From positions 4,970,535-5,034,534 of the forward strand of contig CM055728.1 of the NCBI GenBank assembly GCA_029465975.1: 64,000 bases of DNA, given 5' to 3'. Positions 48,326 to 60,250 of this stretch are shown piece after piece. Position 1 is the first letter of the stretch. Every line of letters starts with the position of its first letter. This DNA comes from Dallia pectoralis. Lineage: Eukaryota; Chordata; Actinopteri; Esociformes; Umbridae. A model generated the notes under the pieces. The model searched no databases. It saw only the letters and a program-made list of their open reading frames with translations, and was not told the origin of the DNA. Position numbers and translations under genes: made by a program.

Positions 48326-48715
48326 TAGTTTACTACGCTATACGGTCAAAAGTATTGGGACACACACGCAATACACCCACAGGAGCTTGTATAACATCCA
48401 ATTCTAAATCCATAGGCATTCATATTGAGTTGGTCCTTCCTTTGCAGTTATAACAGCTTCCACTCTTCTGGGAAGTCTTTCTACAAGAGTTTATAGTATG
48501 TCTGCTGAGGTCAGACACTGCTGTTAAACTAGTGGGCCCAACAAGTTCTTTCACACCAAACTCATCCAACCATGCCTTTATGGACCTTGCTTTGCGCACT
48601 GGTGCACAGTCATGGTGAAACTTTTCCAAACTGTTCCCAAAAAGTTGGAAGCATTGAATTCTCCAAATTGTTTTGGTCATTAACATTTTCCTTCAGTATA
48701 ACTAAGGGGCCAAGA

Positions 48716-48850
48716 CAACCCCAGAGAAACAACCACAGAGAAACAACCCCAGAGAAACAACCCCAGAGAAACAACCCCAGAGAAACAACCCCAGAGAAAC
48801 AACCCCAGAGAAACAACCCCAGACAAACAACCCCAGAGAAACAACCCCAT
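48716..48850. repeat. 14-bp minisatellite in the Tc1 transposase
   Basis: About 9-10 copies of AGAGAAACAACCCC. On the minus strand it reads WGCFSGVV..., i.e. it is built from the WGCFS motif codons of the transposase. Confidence 0.95.
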
Positions 48851-49155
48851 AGCATTTCCCCTCCTCGGGGTTGGCATCAGGCAGTCAGGCAGAACATGTT
48901 CTCCTGGCATTCCCCAAACCAAGACTCCACAGAACATGTTTCCACTGCTCCAGTGTCCAGTGGCGGTGTGCTGTGCACCACTCCATCTAATGCGTGCCGT
49001 TGTTTGTGGTGATGCAAAGGCTTGCATACAGCTGCCCGACCATGGGAACCCATGCTGTAAAGCACCCGCACAGCACAGTTAATGTTAAAGTCAGAGCATG
49101 TTTGGAATGCAGTTATTGAGTCAACACAGCGTTGGCAGCTTTTACACACTCAACG

Positions 49156-49420
49156 GCTCGCTCTGTAACTTTATGTGCTCTGTAACTTTAGGTGCTCTGT
49201 AACTTTACGTGCTCTGTAACTTTACGTGCTCTGTAACTTTACGTGCTCTGTAACTTTACGTGCTCTGTAACTTTAGGTGCTCTGTAACTTTTCGTGCTCT
49301 GTAACTTTACGTGCTCTGTAACTTTACGTGCTCTGTAACTTTATGTGCTCTGTAACTTTACGTGCTCTGTAACTTTACGTGCTCTGTAACTTTACGTGCT
49401 CTGTAACTTTACGTGCTGTG
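49156..49420. repeat. 17-bp minisatellite in the Tc1 element
   Basis: About 15 copies of GTGCTCTGTAACTTTAC with G/T/A variants. Confidence 0.95.
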
Positions 49421-49544
49421 CCACTTTGTGGCTGAGTTGTTGTGGTTCCTAAATGCCTCCACTGTTCAAAAATACCATTTACAGTTGATTGTGGAATATG
49501 TAGGAGGGAAGAAATTTCACTTGTTGCAACGGTGGCATCCTATT

Positions 49545-50078
49545 ACAGTACCAGTATTACAGTACCAGTATTACAGTACCAGTATTACAGTACCAGTATT
49601 ACAGTACGGCTATTACAGTATCAGTATCACTGTACCAGTATTACAGTACCACTATTACAGTACCACTATTACAGTACCAGTATTACAGTACCAGTATTAC
49701 AGTACCACTATTACAGTACCACTATTACAGTACCTGTATTACAGTACCACTAATACAGTACCATTATTACAGTACCAGTATTACAGTACCACTATTACAG
49801 TACCACTATTACAGTACCAGTATTACAGTACCACTAATACAGTACCCCTATTACAGTACCACTATTACAGTACCTGTATTACAGTACCACTAATACAGTA
49901 CCAGTGTTACAGTACCAGTATTACAGTACCACTATTACAGTACCACTATTACAGTACCTGTATTACAGTACCAGTATTGCAGTACCACTATTACAGTACT
50001 ACTTTTACAGTACCAGTATTACAGTACCAGTATTACAGTACCACTATTACAGTACCACTATTACAGTACCACTATTTT
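49545..50078. repeat. 14-bp minisatellite in the Tc1 element
   Basis: About 38 copies of CAGTACCAGTATTA and CAGTACCACTATTA. It starts inside a Tc1 segment (GGTGGCATCCTATTACAGTA), so it appears seeded by transposon sequence. All frames give YYSTSITVP-like artefacts. Confidence 0.95.
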
Positions 50079-50446
50079 ATTTTATACACTTGTGCAATGG
50101 GACTGAATGAATTCATTGGCTAAGAGTAGTGGCCCAATACTTTTGTCCATACAGTGCATATCATCACTTGATACACACTAGACACAACAAGAACTGTATC
50201 ACATTGTCCAATAGTGTACTGGATTGAGGAATAGTTCAATAGTGCTGTCATCCAACAGATAATTATGACATTCTGTTATATTTCAATTTGTAGTCAATGT
50301 TAAAATTAGTTGTGCTGAAGAATGCATCGGAAACTTAGTTTACTAGAACAGGCCTGTTTTCACTGAGACCTGAGCTACTCCCAAATTCCTCACAGCACCT
50401 GCATTTCCTCAGACTGCCATGTGTTCAGACGTCTTCACCACGACTG

Positions 50447-50475
50447 TGTGTGTGTGTGTGCGTGTGCGTGTGCGT

Positions 50476-50512
<37 letters not shown>

Positions 50513-50513
50513 C
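50447..50513. repeat. GT / GTGTGC microsatellite
   Basis: GT run with an embedded GTGTGC block. Confidence 0.95.
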
Positions 50514-50519
50514 ACGCTC

Positions 50520-51402
50520 GCGCATTTGCGTCCACAGGTGAGTAATTGAAGCCCTCTCTAAATAGGTGTTGGACAAGCAGCAATTTAGCCCTTTGTTCCT
50601 GACTGTGTCTGGAGCTGTAAGTGTGGAGAGACTAGGCCCACGGACACATCAGCTGAACCTGTGTGCATGTGATCTTGTGCGCCACAGACATGTTTCTTCG
50701 TGTTGTTTGTCTCGTGGTTTTATATGCGAGGAAAGAGACACAGCCGGCAGTAGCACTGGTTATTGCCAGTAAGAATGCTACTGCGTGAGTCTGCATTACT
50801 TCCCACCCAGAAGTCCTTGCTCCTGTGAAGGTGCCCCCTGCAGTTTGGTTAATCTGGCCGAGCGTACGGCTCATTGCACCCTCCATTCAGCTAATGCTGT
50901 GCTCACTTCCATACTTTGTTATCTGATACATTTTCAATAAAACCATTCGGCCGCGATACGCACCATCGGCAATCAGTCTGGCCGTAGAAGGTTTTGAGTC
51001 ACCTGATTTGGCCGAATGCCTAGAGCAAAAAAATCTGAAATCCAAAACGGATATTACCGACACACATGTTTAAAAAAAGGATAACGACCCCGAACATTTT
51101 ACAATATTAGCTATGTACGGTTTTGTAACCGTGTTACCCTCCCTTTCACTCCGGTATCTGTCCGAACATGCCACCTGTGATTCACACCCATGTGTATAAT
51201 TCTCAGAGTTTGGCAGTTCTCTCAGCTGGCTCAATAAATCAACCTGGATGAGGATGCCTGAGATGAAAGGATGTTTCTTTATATATTTTTTCCTCACTCG
51301 CTCGATCTTTTACACTAGTGCTCTCTCGCCTTCTCTCTCTTTTCTTTAAGCTCTCCCAATATATTTCTCTCTCCTTTTTCCCGGTTACATCACAGCCCTA
51401 CC
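50520..51402. other. Non-coding stretch before the HECT transposon
   Basis: No exon or repeat family recognised; a CT-rich tract lies at 51298-51380. Confidence 0.5.
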
Positions 51403-51408
51403 CCTATA
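51403..51408. repeat. Left target-site duplication of the HECT transposon
   Basis: CCTATA, repeated exactly at 60292-60297. Confidence 0.8.
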
Positions 51409-51449
51409 TACGGAAGAGGATTAGGGCCACTGGTGAAATAAATATTTGA

Positions 51450-51578
51450 GTTCTGACTTTATTCTCAGGATTCTGACATTAATCTCAGAATTCTGACATT
51501 AATCTCAGAATTCTGACTTTATTCTCAGAATTCTGACTTTATTCTCAGAATTCTGACTTTAATCTCAGAATTCTGACA
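51450..51578. repeat. Left subterminal 20-bp array, running into the gap
   Basis: About six copies of ATTCTGACTTTATTCTCAGA and ATTCTGACATTAATCTCAGA. It is the inverted counterpart of the array at 60013-60250 and ends at the assembly gap, so its true length is unknown. Confidence 0.95.
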
Positions 51579-52078
51579 NNNNNNNNNNNNNNNNNNNNNN
51601 NNNNNNNNNNNNNNNNNNNNNNNNNNNNNNNNNNNNNNNNNNNNNNNNNNNNNNNNNNNNNNNNNNNNNNNNNNNNNNNNNNNNNNNNNNNNNNNNNNNN
51701 NNNNNNNNNNNNNNNNNNNNNNNNNNNNNNNNNNNNNNNNNNNNNNNNNNNNNNNNNNNNNNNNNNNNNNNNNNNNNNNNNNNNNNNNNNNNNNNNNNNN
51801 NNNNNNNNNNNNNNNNNNNNNNNNNNNNNNNNNNNNNNNNNNNNNNNNNNNNNNNNNNNNNNNNNNNNNNNNNNNNNNNNNNNNNNNNNNNNNNNNNNNN
51901 NNNNNNNNNNNNNNNNNNNNNNNNNNNNNNNNNNNNNNNNNNNNNNNNNNNNNNNNNNNNNNNNNNNNNNNNNNNNNNNNNNNNNNNNNNNNNNNNNNNN
52001 NNNNNNNNNNNNNNNNNNNNNNNNNNNNNNNNNNNNNNNNNNNNNNNNNNNNNNNNNNNNNNNNNNNNNNNNNNNNNN
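51579..52078. other. Assembly gap, 500 N
   Basis: Exactly 500 N, a placeholder length. It starts inside the 20-bp array, which probably caused the break. The open frames called across it are not real. Confidence 1.
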
Positions 52079-53454
52079 CAGAATAATTAAAACCATACAA
52101 TAAACCACATTATTTCTTTTTAATCCAAGATCAAAATATACAGGATTTTTAATCAACATTTTCTCTGAAAAATACAGTATCTCGGAAGTCTCTGTTCAGT
52201 GTGTTGGAAATGTTTACCATGGATGTTGGGGTCAGACACACACACCAACACACACGCACACACACACATCTCAAGTTATAAATCTGACAATAATATTAGA
52301 ATAAGTTCTCGGTTGAGGTTTCCACTCTCAGGCGTTCCGTAGTTCACTCAACAAAGATCTCTGCAGTCTGATCAGATGGGAGAAAGCAATGAAACCTTCA
52401 TGATGAGGAAGCCAGTCAGAATACAGACGTGACCTCGCCACCCACTCGCTCTTACAGAGTTTGTGTGCGATACACACGCTAACATAATGTTCTGCAGGCC
52501 AACAGTGTGCACTTTAACGTTCATCAAATGGACCGTCAATTTCACGCACTGTACTGTTCAGTGTGGTTAAGGTTAGGTAATGACGAATCACAATGAAACA
52601 GTTGATTAATCAGTTAGAGCTGTTGTTTTCAACCGCGGTTTGTGCTTTGAACGCCCTCAGCAGCACCTCTAGCTGGGGCAGCATGTGAACCAAATATGCC
52701 ACACGTTACCCAGGTTTTTGGGAAATAAGACCATGCAGGCTGCTTTTTCTTGCCTTCTTAACCACACACCTAGTTGAGCAGGGATTCAGCCAGGTTTTAC
52801 ACACATGCAGTACAAGTACCGCAATCGATTGAACCTGCTGGGTTCAGTCGCAATACGGCTAAAGCTATATCTCTGCAGACCGAAGTGAAATCACTGGCAT
52901 CAAAACACCAGACAGAGGGCTCCCACTAACTTGCAAAATGTGCTACATTCACATGGCATTTTAATCCCGGAAAAGAATAATATATCTGTTTGTTATTCAA
53001 TGATTGTTGATTATTTTTTATGATAACAGTAACATTAATTTGTATTATTGTTGTTGCTATTATTATTTATATTCTGGCCAATAGCCACAACTAATTTGAC
53101 AGGGGGCTTAAAAGGTTGAGAGCCACCGAGTTACAGCTTCATACAGATTAGGACATTTTAGTATTTTGCCTGTGTTCGTTATTGATTATGTAGTATGTTT
53201 TTATTTTTTTCAATATGTCAGTAATTTTTGGACCTTATTAATCTCTAGATTTTATGCTGCAATTATCGAAGCATGTTTGGTGAAAATGCCATTCTCTTGC
53301 TGCTTAGTTTTACAGCGATTACTGTGGCATGCTGTATCTGTTCACTGTTGACTTAGCTGATGAAATGCAGAAGTTCAGTTTAGGCAGCAGTTGCATAGTT
53401 TAAGACCAACTATATGACATGTTTGTAGTCTTTATTTACTGTGTTTGTTTGCAG
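52079..53454 (+). other. Probable transposase intron inside the HECT transposon
   Basis: No exon recognised. It ends in a pyrimidine-rich tract and AG acceptor (TTTGTTTGCAG) before the exon at 53455. A short CA run lies at 52238-52268. Confidence 0.5.
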
Positions 53455-53781
53455 GATGAATTTGACGAAGTTGTCAACACATGCAATTCACACAAAATCA
53501 GACCACGATCAAGTGATGAAGTGTCGTCGGGTCGGCCATTTGTGATGTACTCATTCCCAGAGTTGCACAGTGCTGAGGATAGACTGAAACCAATTGACAT
53601 GGAGGAAGTCACTCTGTGTATGGAAGAGTGTACTCCTAAAGGACGATTTCCGTGTGACAAAACAGTTTTTGAACTGTGTTGTCTCCTAATGGAGGAGAAA
53701 GGATGGGATGCTCCAGCAGATCCACTTGATTCAGCTGATCTGTACATCATGTTAAGAGAGGAAATACAGAACATTTTTTGA
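53455..53781 (+). CDS. Last exon of an integrase-like transposase
   Basis: 108 codons from an AG acceptor at 53454 to TGA at 53781. It starts DEFDEVVNTCNSHKIRP, then SGRPFVMYSFPELH, MEECTPKGRFPCDK, FELCCLLMEEKGWD and DLYIMLREEIQNIF. The 'WN/N-x-H-x-IRP...GRP-x-x-MY-x-x-P' pattern is what I know from the C-terminal end of rve/integrase-type proteins encoded by fish DNA transposons, so this is probably the tail of the transposase. The catalytic D, D and E residues are not in this exon and should lie upstream, in or beyond the gap. The exon is intact. A poly(A) signal AATAAA is at 54026-54031. It is convergent with the HECT gene. Confidence 0.6.
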   Translation, partial: DEFDEVVNTCNSHKIRPRSSDEVSSGRPFVMYSFPELHSAEDRLKPIDMEEVTLCMEECTPKGRFPCDKTVFELCCLLMEEKGWDAPADPLDSADLYIMLREEIQNIF

Positions 53782-54025
53782 TCGGTTTAAGATGAATGGA
53801 TGTTGGATGCAAACAAAATGCCAACTCTTAAGAGATGGAATTAGAGAACTACAGTTCAAGATCAATAGGAATGGGGACAAATGAAAGTGTTAGGTACTTT
53901 ATGCAGTGAGGACAATTGAAGGAATAAACTGGGTTCTAGAGCTTGTAAGCATTGAAATAACTTTGGTTTAAAACAACCCACCCTATTATTATGTATATTG
54001 AGTTTTATTTTGCCAAATATGTATC

Positions 54026-54031
54026 AATAAA
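54026..54031 (+). terminator. Poly(A) signal of the transposase gene
   Basis: AATAAA about 245 bases after the stop codon at 53781. Confidence 0.6.
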
Positions 54032-54364
54032 AGTATAGGACTTTCTATTCCATGTGTTCCTAAGAAATGTTTGACTCCCAGCAACATCATTGTGCATTTA
54101 CTATTAAAACCTTCAGAATAACTGCTTTAGGTTGTGTGTAAAATCAGCTCTTTCTAGGTAAATCGCTAGCTCTGTTTAATTGTGCCTAGTTGATACCTTG
54201 CAGTGGTTGACTTGTTTTTAATCCCAGTTGAATAATTATTTCACACTTGTGTAAAATATGAATGACTCTTAAACGATTTGTAATATTCTTGAACTGTATT
54301 TTAAGCCTCCTTTACCCATATGGACAGAGCTTCATCAACATTCAATTGAATACAAATGTGACAT

Positions 54365-54370
54365 TTTATT
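54365..54370 (-). terminator. Possible poly(A) signal of the HECT gene
   Basis: AATAAA on the minus strand, the only one I find between the HECT stop at 57185 and the end of the convergent gene. If used, the 73-bp satellite is part of a 2.8-kb 3' UTR. Confidence 0.4.
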
Positions 54371-54596
54371 AACATTAAACATTTTGTTGGTATTACAATA
54401 ATAAGATGGTTAAATCACATAACCACAGTCTGGTCTGTAAAGTGTATATAACCAGAATGACCTGACTTTTTAAACTAACATTTTACTATTGAAAGTAACA
54501 TTTAACTATTGAAAGTAACATTTAACATGTTAACAATAGAGGCTTTAAAAGAAATCTCAACTAAAGACGGTCACAAGCAAAAAGTGCAATAAGACA

Positions 54597-56682
54597 AAAT
54601 ATGACATCTCAGAAAACATACACTGTAGACTGGCTTTCAGTAAGTAAAGTAATATTTTACATTTTAACTAAGTAAACATTAAATACAATTTGTAATAAAG
54701 TGGTATTATAACAATAGACAATAACAATGACATCTCAGAAAACATACACTGTAGACTGGCTTTCACTAACTAAGCAGTGGTATTATAACAATAGACAATA
54801 TGACATCTCACTAACTAAGAAAACATACACTGTAGACTGGCTTTCACTAACTAAGAAAACATACACTGTAGACTATTATAACAATAGGCTTTCACTAACT
54901 CAGAAAACATACACTGTAGACTGGCTTTCACTAACTCAGAAAACATACACTGTAGACTGGCTTTCACTAACTAAGCAAACATACACTGTAGACTGGCTTT
55001 CACTAACTAAGAAAACATACAATAACAACACTGTAGACTGGCTTTCACTAACTAAGAAAACATACACTGTAGACTGGCTTTCACTAACTAAGAAAACATA
55101 CACTGTAGACTGGCTTTCACTAACTAAGAAAACATACACTGTAGATTATAACTAATAGATTATAATATGGCTTTCACTAACTAAGCAGTGGTATTATAAC
55201 AATAGACAATATGACATCTCAGAAAACATACACTGTAGACTGGCTTTCACTAACTAAGCAGTGGTATTATAACAATAGACAATATGACATCTCAGAAAAC
55301 ATACACTGTAGACTGGCTTTCACTAACTAAGCAAATTATAACAATAGACAATATGACATCTCAGAAAACATACACTGTAGACTGGGCTATCAGAAAACAT
55401 ACATAGACACTATGACTAACTCAGAAAACATACACTGTACTGGCTTTCACTAACTAAGCAGTGGTATTATAACAATAGACAATATGACATCTCAGAAAAC
55501 ATACACTGTAGACTGGCTTTCACTAACTAAGCAGTGGTATTATAACAATAGACAATATGACATCTCAGAAAACATACACTGTAGACTGGCTTTCACTAAC
55601 TAAGTATTAAACAATACACAGACTGGTATAACTATACACTGTAGAGACAATAGACAATGACATCTCAGAAAACATACACTGTAGACTGGCTTTCACTAAC
55701 TAAGCAGTGGTATTATAACAATAGACAATATGACATCTCAGAAAACATACACTGTAGACTGGCTTTCACTAACTAAGCAGTGGTATTATAACAATAGACA
55801 ATATGACATCTCAGAAAACATACACTGTAGACTGGCTTTCACTAACTAAGAAAACATACACAGTGGTATTATAACAATAGACAATATGACATCTCAGAAA
55901 ACATACACTGTAGACTGGCTTTCACTAACTAAGCAGTGGTATTATAACAATAGACAATATGACATCTCAGAAAACATACACTGTAGACTGGCTTTAACTA
56001 ACTAAGAAAACATACACTGTAGACTGGCTTTCACTAACTCAGAAAACATACACTGTAGACTGGCTTTCACTAACTAAGCAGTGGTATTATAACAATAGAC
56101 AATATGACATCTCAGAAAACATACACTGTAGACTGGCTTTCACTAACTAAGCAGTGGTATTATAACAATAGACAATATGACATCTCAGAAAACATACACT
56201 GTAGACTGGCTTTCACTAACTAAGCAGTGGTATTATAACAATAGACAATATGACATCTCAGAAAACATACACTGTAGACTGGCTTTCACTAACTAAGCAG
56301 TGGTATTATAACAATAGACAATATGACATCTCAGAAAACATACACTGTAGACTGGCTTTCACTAACTAAGCAGTGGTATTATAACAATAGACAATATGAC
56401 ATCTCAGAAAACATACACTGTAGACTGGCTTTCACTAACTAAGCAGTGGTATTATAACAATAGACAATATGACATCTCAGAAAACATACACTGTAGACTG
56501 GCTTTCACTAACTAAGCAGTGGTATTATAACAATAGACAATATGACATCTCAGAAAACATACACTGTAGACTGGCTTTCACTAACTAAGCAGTGGTATTA
56601 TAACAATAGACAATATGACATCTCAGAAAACATACACTGTAGACTGGCTTTCACTAACTAAGCAGTGGTATTATAACAATAA
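54597..56682. repeat. 73-bp satellite inside the HECT transposon
   Basis: The unit starts GCAGTGGTATTATAACAATA, continues GACAATATGACATCTCAGAA and ends CTTTCACTAACTAA. The right part (about 56060-56682) is nearly perfect 73-mers. The left part (54597-55660) is scrambled, with 36-bp subunits (AAAACATACACTGTAGACTG...) and short broken pieces. The 142-residue frame here is an artefact. Confidence 0.95.
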
Positions 56683-56689
56683 TCAGCAG

Positions 56690-57184
56690 GTATTTTAACT
56701 TTATACATCTGAATTAAATTGAAACCAGTAAAGACATAATGCAACCTTTTGCAAACTAATGCAAAAACCAAAATTGTACAGATTTGGTAATCAAAAATAG
56801 TGTTTAAAAACTGCCAGCCTTACTTTTAAGATGATGTATGGTTTTAATTAGTTCAGACTTAAAAATAACTTTGGTATAGATGAACTAGTCTGACTAGAAC
56901 AATGCGCTTGCTGGTCCGACATGACATTAAGGCCAATAGTCAGATTTGGCTTGGCTACACTTTTGGCTGAAATGAAATGGTTGTTTACACACAACTTACA
57001 CATGGGTCATTATTTTGCAACTTACAAAAAATCCTAAAGCTTATATAGCTGACTGCATAAAGTAGTGATAAAGCACGCCACAGTTGTTGCTGCTGTTGGA
57101 ATTGAATCCCTAACCTCAATTAAACAAACAAACAAAGAAGGTTTTTGTTGCATAGCTGGATAACTTGATCTGGTGGAGATGAAT
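56690..57184 (-). other. 3' flank or UTR of the HECT gene
   Basis: Non-coding sequence between the satellite and the HECT stop codon; nothing else seen. Confidence 0.5.
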
Positions 57185-59938
57185 TTAAACAACGTCCATT
57201 ACCCAGACATTGCTTTCAAGAACTGCATTAAATTCTGAGCGAAAGTCTGGGAAGTTCTCATAGCTGTCGGCTATATGCAGAATCTTCCCACATGTATGCC
57301 CAACTGGTCTTCTTGTGAACTCTGTCATTTCTTCAAATTCCACATAGATGCTGTCTGAAACGATGAGATCAGATCCAGTGCAGAACCGCAGGAATTTCTG
57401 AAGTTTACTTTCATCTAGCTCTCGGATGAATCTTTTCAGATGATTTACGACTTCCTTCTGTTTTGTAGTCAAATCAACACCAAATTTCAGCAGCTTGCAG
57501 ACCTTTTTTGTGGTTGGTTGCAGGTCAGAAAACAACTTGGTCAGTGCTTCTGGACTGAGAGATATGATGATGATGGGTGATCTCCCTCCAGCAGTCAATA
57601 ACAAACATGGGTTTTTGGACAAGTTCTTTGTGCGATATTTCATCAACTATTGTAGGAAGAGTCTCTGCTGTGATTCTCCTTCTACAGTCATAGTTGTCTA
57701 GAACTTCCACAAGATCATCAGAGTCAACTGCGGATAAATTACTCATCGCTTGCATCAACACCTCACGTTCTTGGCTGCTGACAAACTGCAGAAAATGTGC
57801 TTTAAGATCACTATACACATTGTTGAAAAGCACCTGTTCAAGGAAGGGGAGTGCAAGTTTGTTTGGCAAATATTGACAATCTTGGTATCCTTTCACAAGG
57901 ATTCTGCCAATTGCCTTCCATGTTTCAGCAGGGAAGTCATGGCGAATGAAGGGCACTTTAACTGTTGTACCAAGTGTACATCGATCATAGAATTCCTGCC
58001 AGAAGCAAGTGAGAACATCTCTTAATAACCCAGATCCAATGCCTGCTTCTTCTCTGTTGTCTGGAAGTATGCGTCTCACATTCAGTGCTCTGTTGAAAAT
58101 CTCTTCATCCGAGAAAGCTGTAATCATGTCATTAAAAGTGTTAGCATGATGTATGGTGATCATTATCACATCCTCTGGATGAGGTGGACTGGCGGGCATA
58201 GGAAAACCCTCATAGATTAATGTGTCCTCTGTGTCTTCTTCAGTGCTGTAAATGGGACCAAAGGTAATTTCAGAGTCCACAGACAAATTTAAAGATGACT
58301 GGACTCCATCAGAACCAAGCATGATCTCTCCCACTTGTAGTTCTGCTGCATTGATTTCATTGCCATCTGATGTCTTGCTGGCATCATCTTCAAGATGTTT
58401 TGGCTTTGTTGCAATGTAAAAGCGCAACATTGTGAGCCTTGCAGTCTGATACATAGTGCCAATGGACAGGCAAGTGTCAACAGTAAGGTGGTTCTGTTTG
58501 AAGTCCCACACCTCAAACTCAAAATCTGATTCTGGTCCTTTAGGAGATATTCCATCGGGGAAAAAAAGTTTCTTTCCTTCTTGAAGGATTTCTTTTAATC
58601 CAGCATTAACTTCCAATTGGATTTTTCTGGTGCCGCCTCCCTGCTTTGCCCTAACCTGTTTGGCTATGTGACTGTCACTGTGAATCCATCCAATCTCTAC
58701 ATTTCGTGTTGTTTTTAGCTTCTTTGTCTGTGTGTCAGAATGTGATGTGTTTTTCTTGTGCCATCCTTTCTGACTTCCATTTTTCCATTTTCCGTTTTCG
58801 CTTGGAGATAGGCTTTTTACTTCTGCAGTAATTGAAGAGGGCGATTCAGTCTCCATAGGAGGGGATGTAATTTGCCAACGTTGCATCATCCATGAGTACG
58901 ATGACGTCGTTGTCAATCTGCACAGAAAAACAAAGGAAAAATACAATTATCTCCAAAGTACACATTGCATAAATAATAACGTTAAGCCTCATAAATTGAC
59001 CCTTTTCAAAGTAGGCTCTGTGTCAATCCAACTGAAACTGTTGACAACTAGACAAGATCTATGGGAATTGGGAGGAATGAAGCGTAATAATTTTAAATAC
59101 AATGGTTCAAAAGCAAATTGACAGGTTCTTTTATTCTAAGGAGTAAAATACCTGTGCATATACTTATATAGCCTACACTTGAAATCATACAATTTCTGCC
59201 AGTAACCTCGTACACCCCTTGTCATACTCATGTATTTGATTAATTTAACTTATTTGTCCACAGACCAGTTTAATTGGTGGATGAATTAACTTTGAGGTGT
59301 TTGAAATAGTTTGAGGTGTTTGTTGACTTTGCAACTCGATCGCAGTGCACTGCGGAGACCGCTCTGCTAGCTTTGGCCATTGTTTGAATACAGTCTATGG
59401 ATAAAGCATCATTTAAACCCCTGTTCAAACTGTGGATGAGTCGGCGTAGGGGCCCGTGGAACTTATCACCAGGAACAAATCGGCACTGGCCCTCATCATG
59501 TTAACACGCATTTACTTGTGAAGCATAGCAAATATATAATGTCGACAAACTGAGCGTTGAATAGACCCAGCGCTAAGTCTCACACTGTACCGTTCACTGG
59601 CTGGATATTCAGCTGGTTAGTTTTAAGTCAGGCGCTACATTATCACAGAGTCCGTCTACTTTACAAAACACCATCGTTCAAACTTTGAAACACTAAGGAA
59701 CGCAGTTTCATACGGAAAACCAGTGTCTCATCAGCGATCACTGGACGTCAGAAACATGCAATTAGCTTAAAAACATTCTAACGTTGATAGCTAATTCTAC
59801 CGTTGCTAGCTAACATTTACAAACACCAGGCACCACACAAACGTAGAATTCATTGTTACTCACCTTTTGTTCTTCCAGTAATGAAATTGCTTCATCTGGG
59901 ACCCCTCGACTACGCATAAAGTCGCTTAAATCCGACAT
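57185..59938 (-). pseudogene. SAM-like plus HECT ubiquitin-ligase-like gene of the transposon, broken
   Basis: Exon 1 (59938-59864) starts MSDLSDFMRSRGVPDEAI and ends at GTGAGT. Exon 2 starts at 58917 in phase 0 (IDNDVIVLMDDATLANYIPS). Together they form a SAM-like N-terminal domain. A middle region follows with RKIQLEVNAGLKEIL and FFPDGISPKGPESDFEFEV (58630-58500). The HECT part then runs FNRALNVRRILPD, GIGSGLLRDVLTCFWQEFYD (58080-57985) to a C-lobe with VGHTCGKILHIADSYENFPD (57310-57245), where the Cys fits the catalytic HECT cysteine. It ends NVWVMDVV-stop at 57185. Lesions: TGA at 58848-58846 in place of a probable CGA (CpG decay); a frame change between about 58840 and 58720; and another near 57580 at a CAT repeat. 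Similar fish proteins are annotated as G2/M-phase E3 ligase-like. If intact it could ubiquitinate host or transposon proteins; this copy cannot. Confidence 0.85.
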
Positions 59939-60012
59939 GTTCAGCGTGTGGTTCTCCTGCTACATCACGCAGTCACTCCATCTCGGTGGTCCCTTACGGG
60001 TATCCATACTTC

Positions 60013-60250
60013 TGACTTTAAAGTCAGAATTCTGAGATTAATGTCAGAATTCTGAGATTAAAGTCAGAATTCTGAGAATAAAGTCAGAATTCTGAGATTA
60101 ATGTCAGAATTCTGAGAATAAAGTCAGAATTCTGAGAATAAAGTCAGAATTCTGAGATTAATGTCAGAATTCTGAGATTAATGTCAGAATTCTGAGATTA
60201 ATGTCAGAATTCTGAGATTAATGTCAGAATTCTGAGAATAAAGTCAGAAC
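60013..60250. repeat. Right subterminal 20-bp array of the HECT transposon
   Basis: About 12 copies of ATTCTGAGATTAATGTCAGA and ATTCTGAGAATAAAGTCAGA. Each unit junction contains the palindrome CAGAATTCTG, giving an EcoRI-type GAATTC every 20 bp, about two helical turns. It mirrors the left array. Confidence 0.95.

Larger units (their letters stand above)
48332..50160 (-). mobile_element. Tc1-like transposon, degenerate, with three internal minisatellites
   Basis: Inverted ends: CGGTCAAAAGTATTGGGACAC near 48342, and TATGGACAAAAGTATTGGGCC read inward near 50150, with TA at the borders. The minus strand holds Tc1-type transposase remnants: GSHGRAAVCKP (49055), WFGECQENMF (48915), GPLVILKENVNDQNNLENSM with LPTFWEQFGK (48710-48620), and HHDCAPVRKARSIKAW with FGVKEL (48615-48550). 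The usual DNA-binding N-terminal half is replaced by repeat arrays and the frames are broken. It is dead. Confidence 0.85.

Noticed and set aside
49413..50123. 236-codon frame of YYSTSITVP repeats
   Set aside because: Translation of the 14-bp array inside the Tc1 element.
51525..52159. Open frames across the N block
   Set aside because: They are mostly unknown residues; the frame across an unsized gap is meaningless.
58917..58946. Start of the HECT protein at the ATG at 58946
   Set aside because: That ATG lies in the intron upstream of the acceptor; the SAM-like exon at 59938-59864 joins in phase at 58917 and gives a far better N-terminus.
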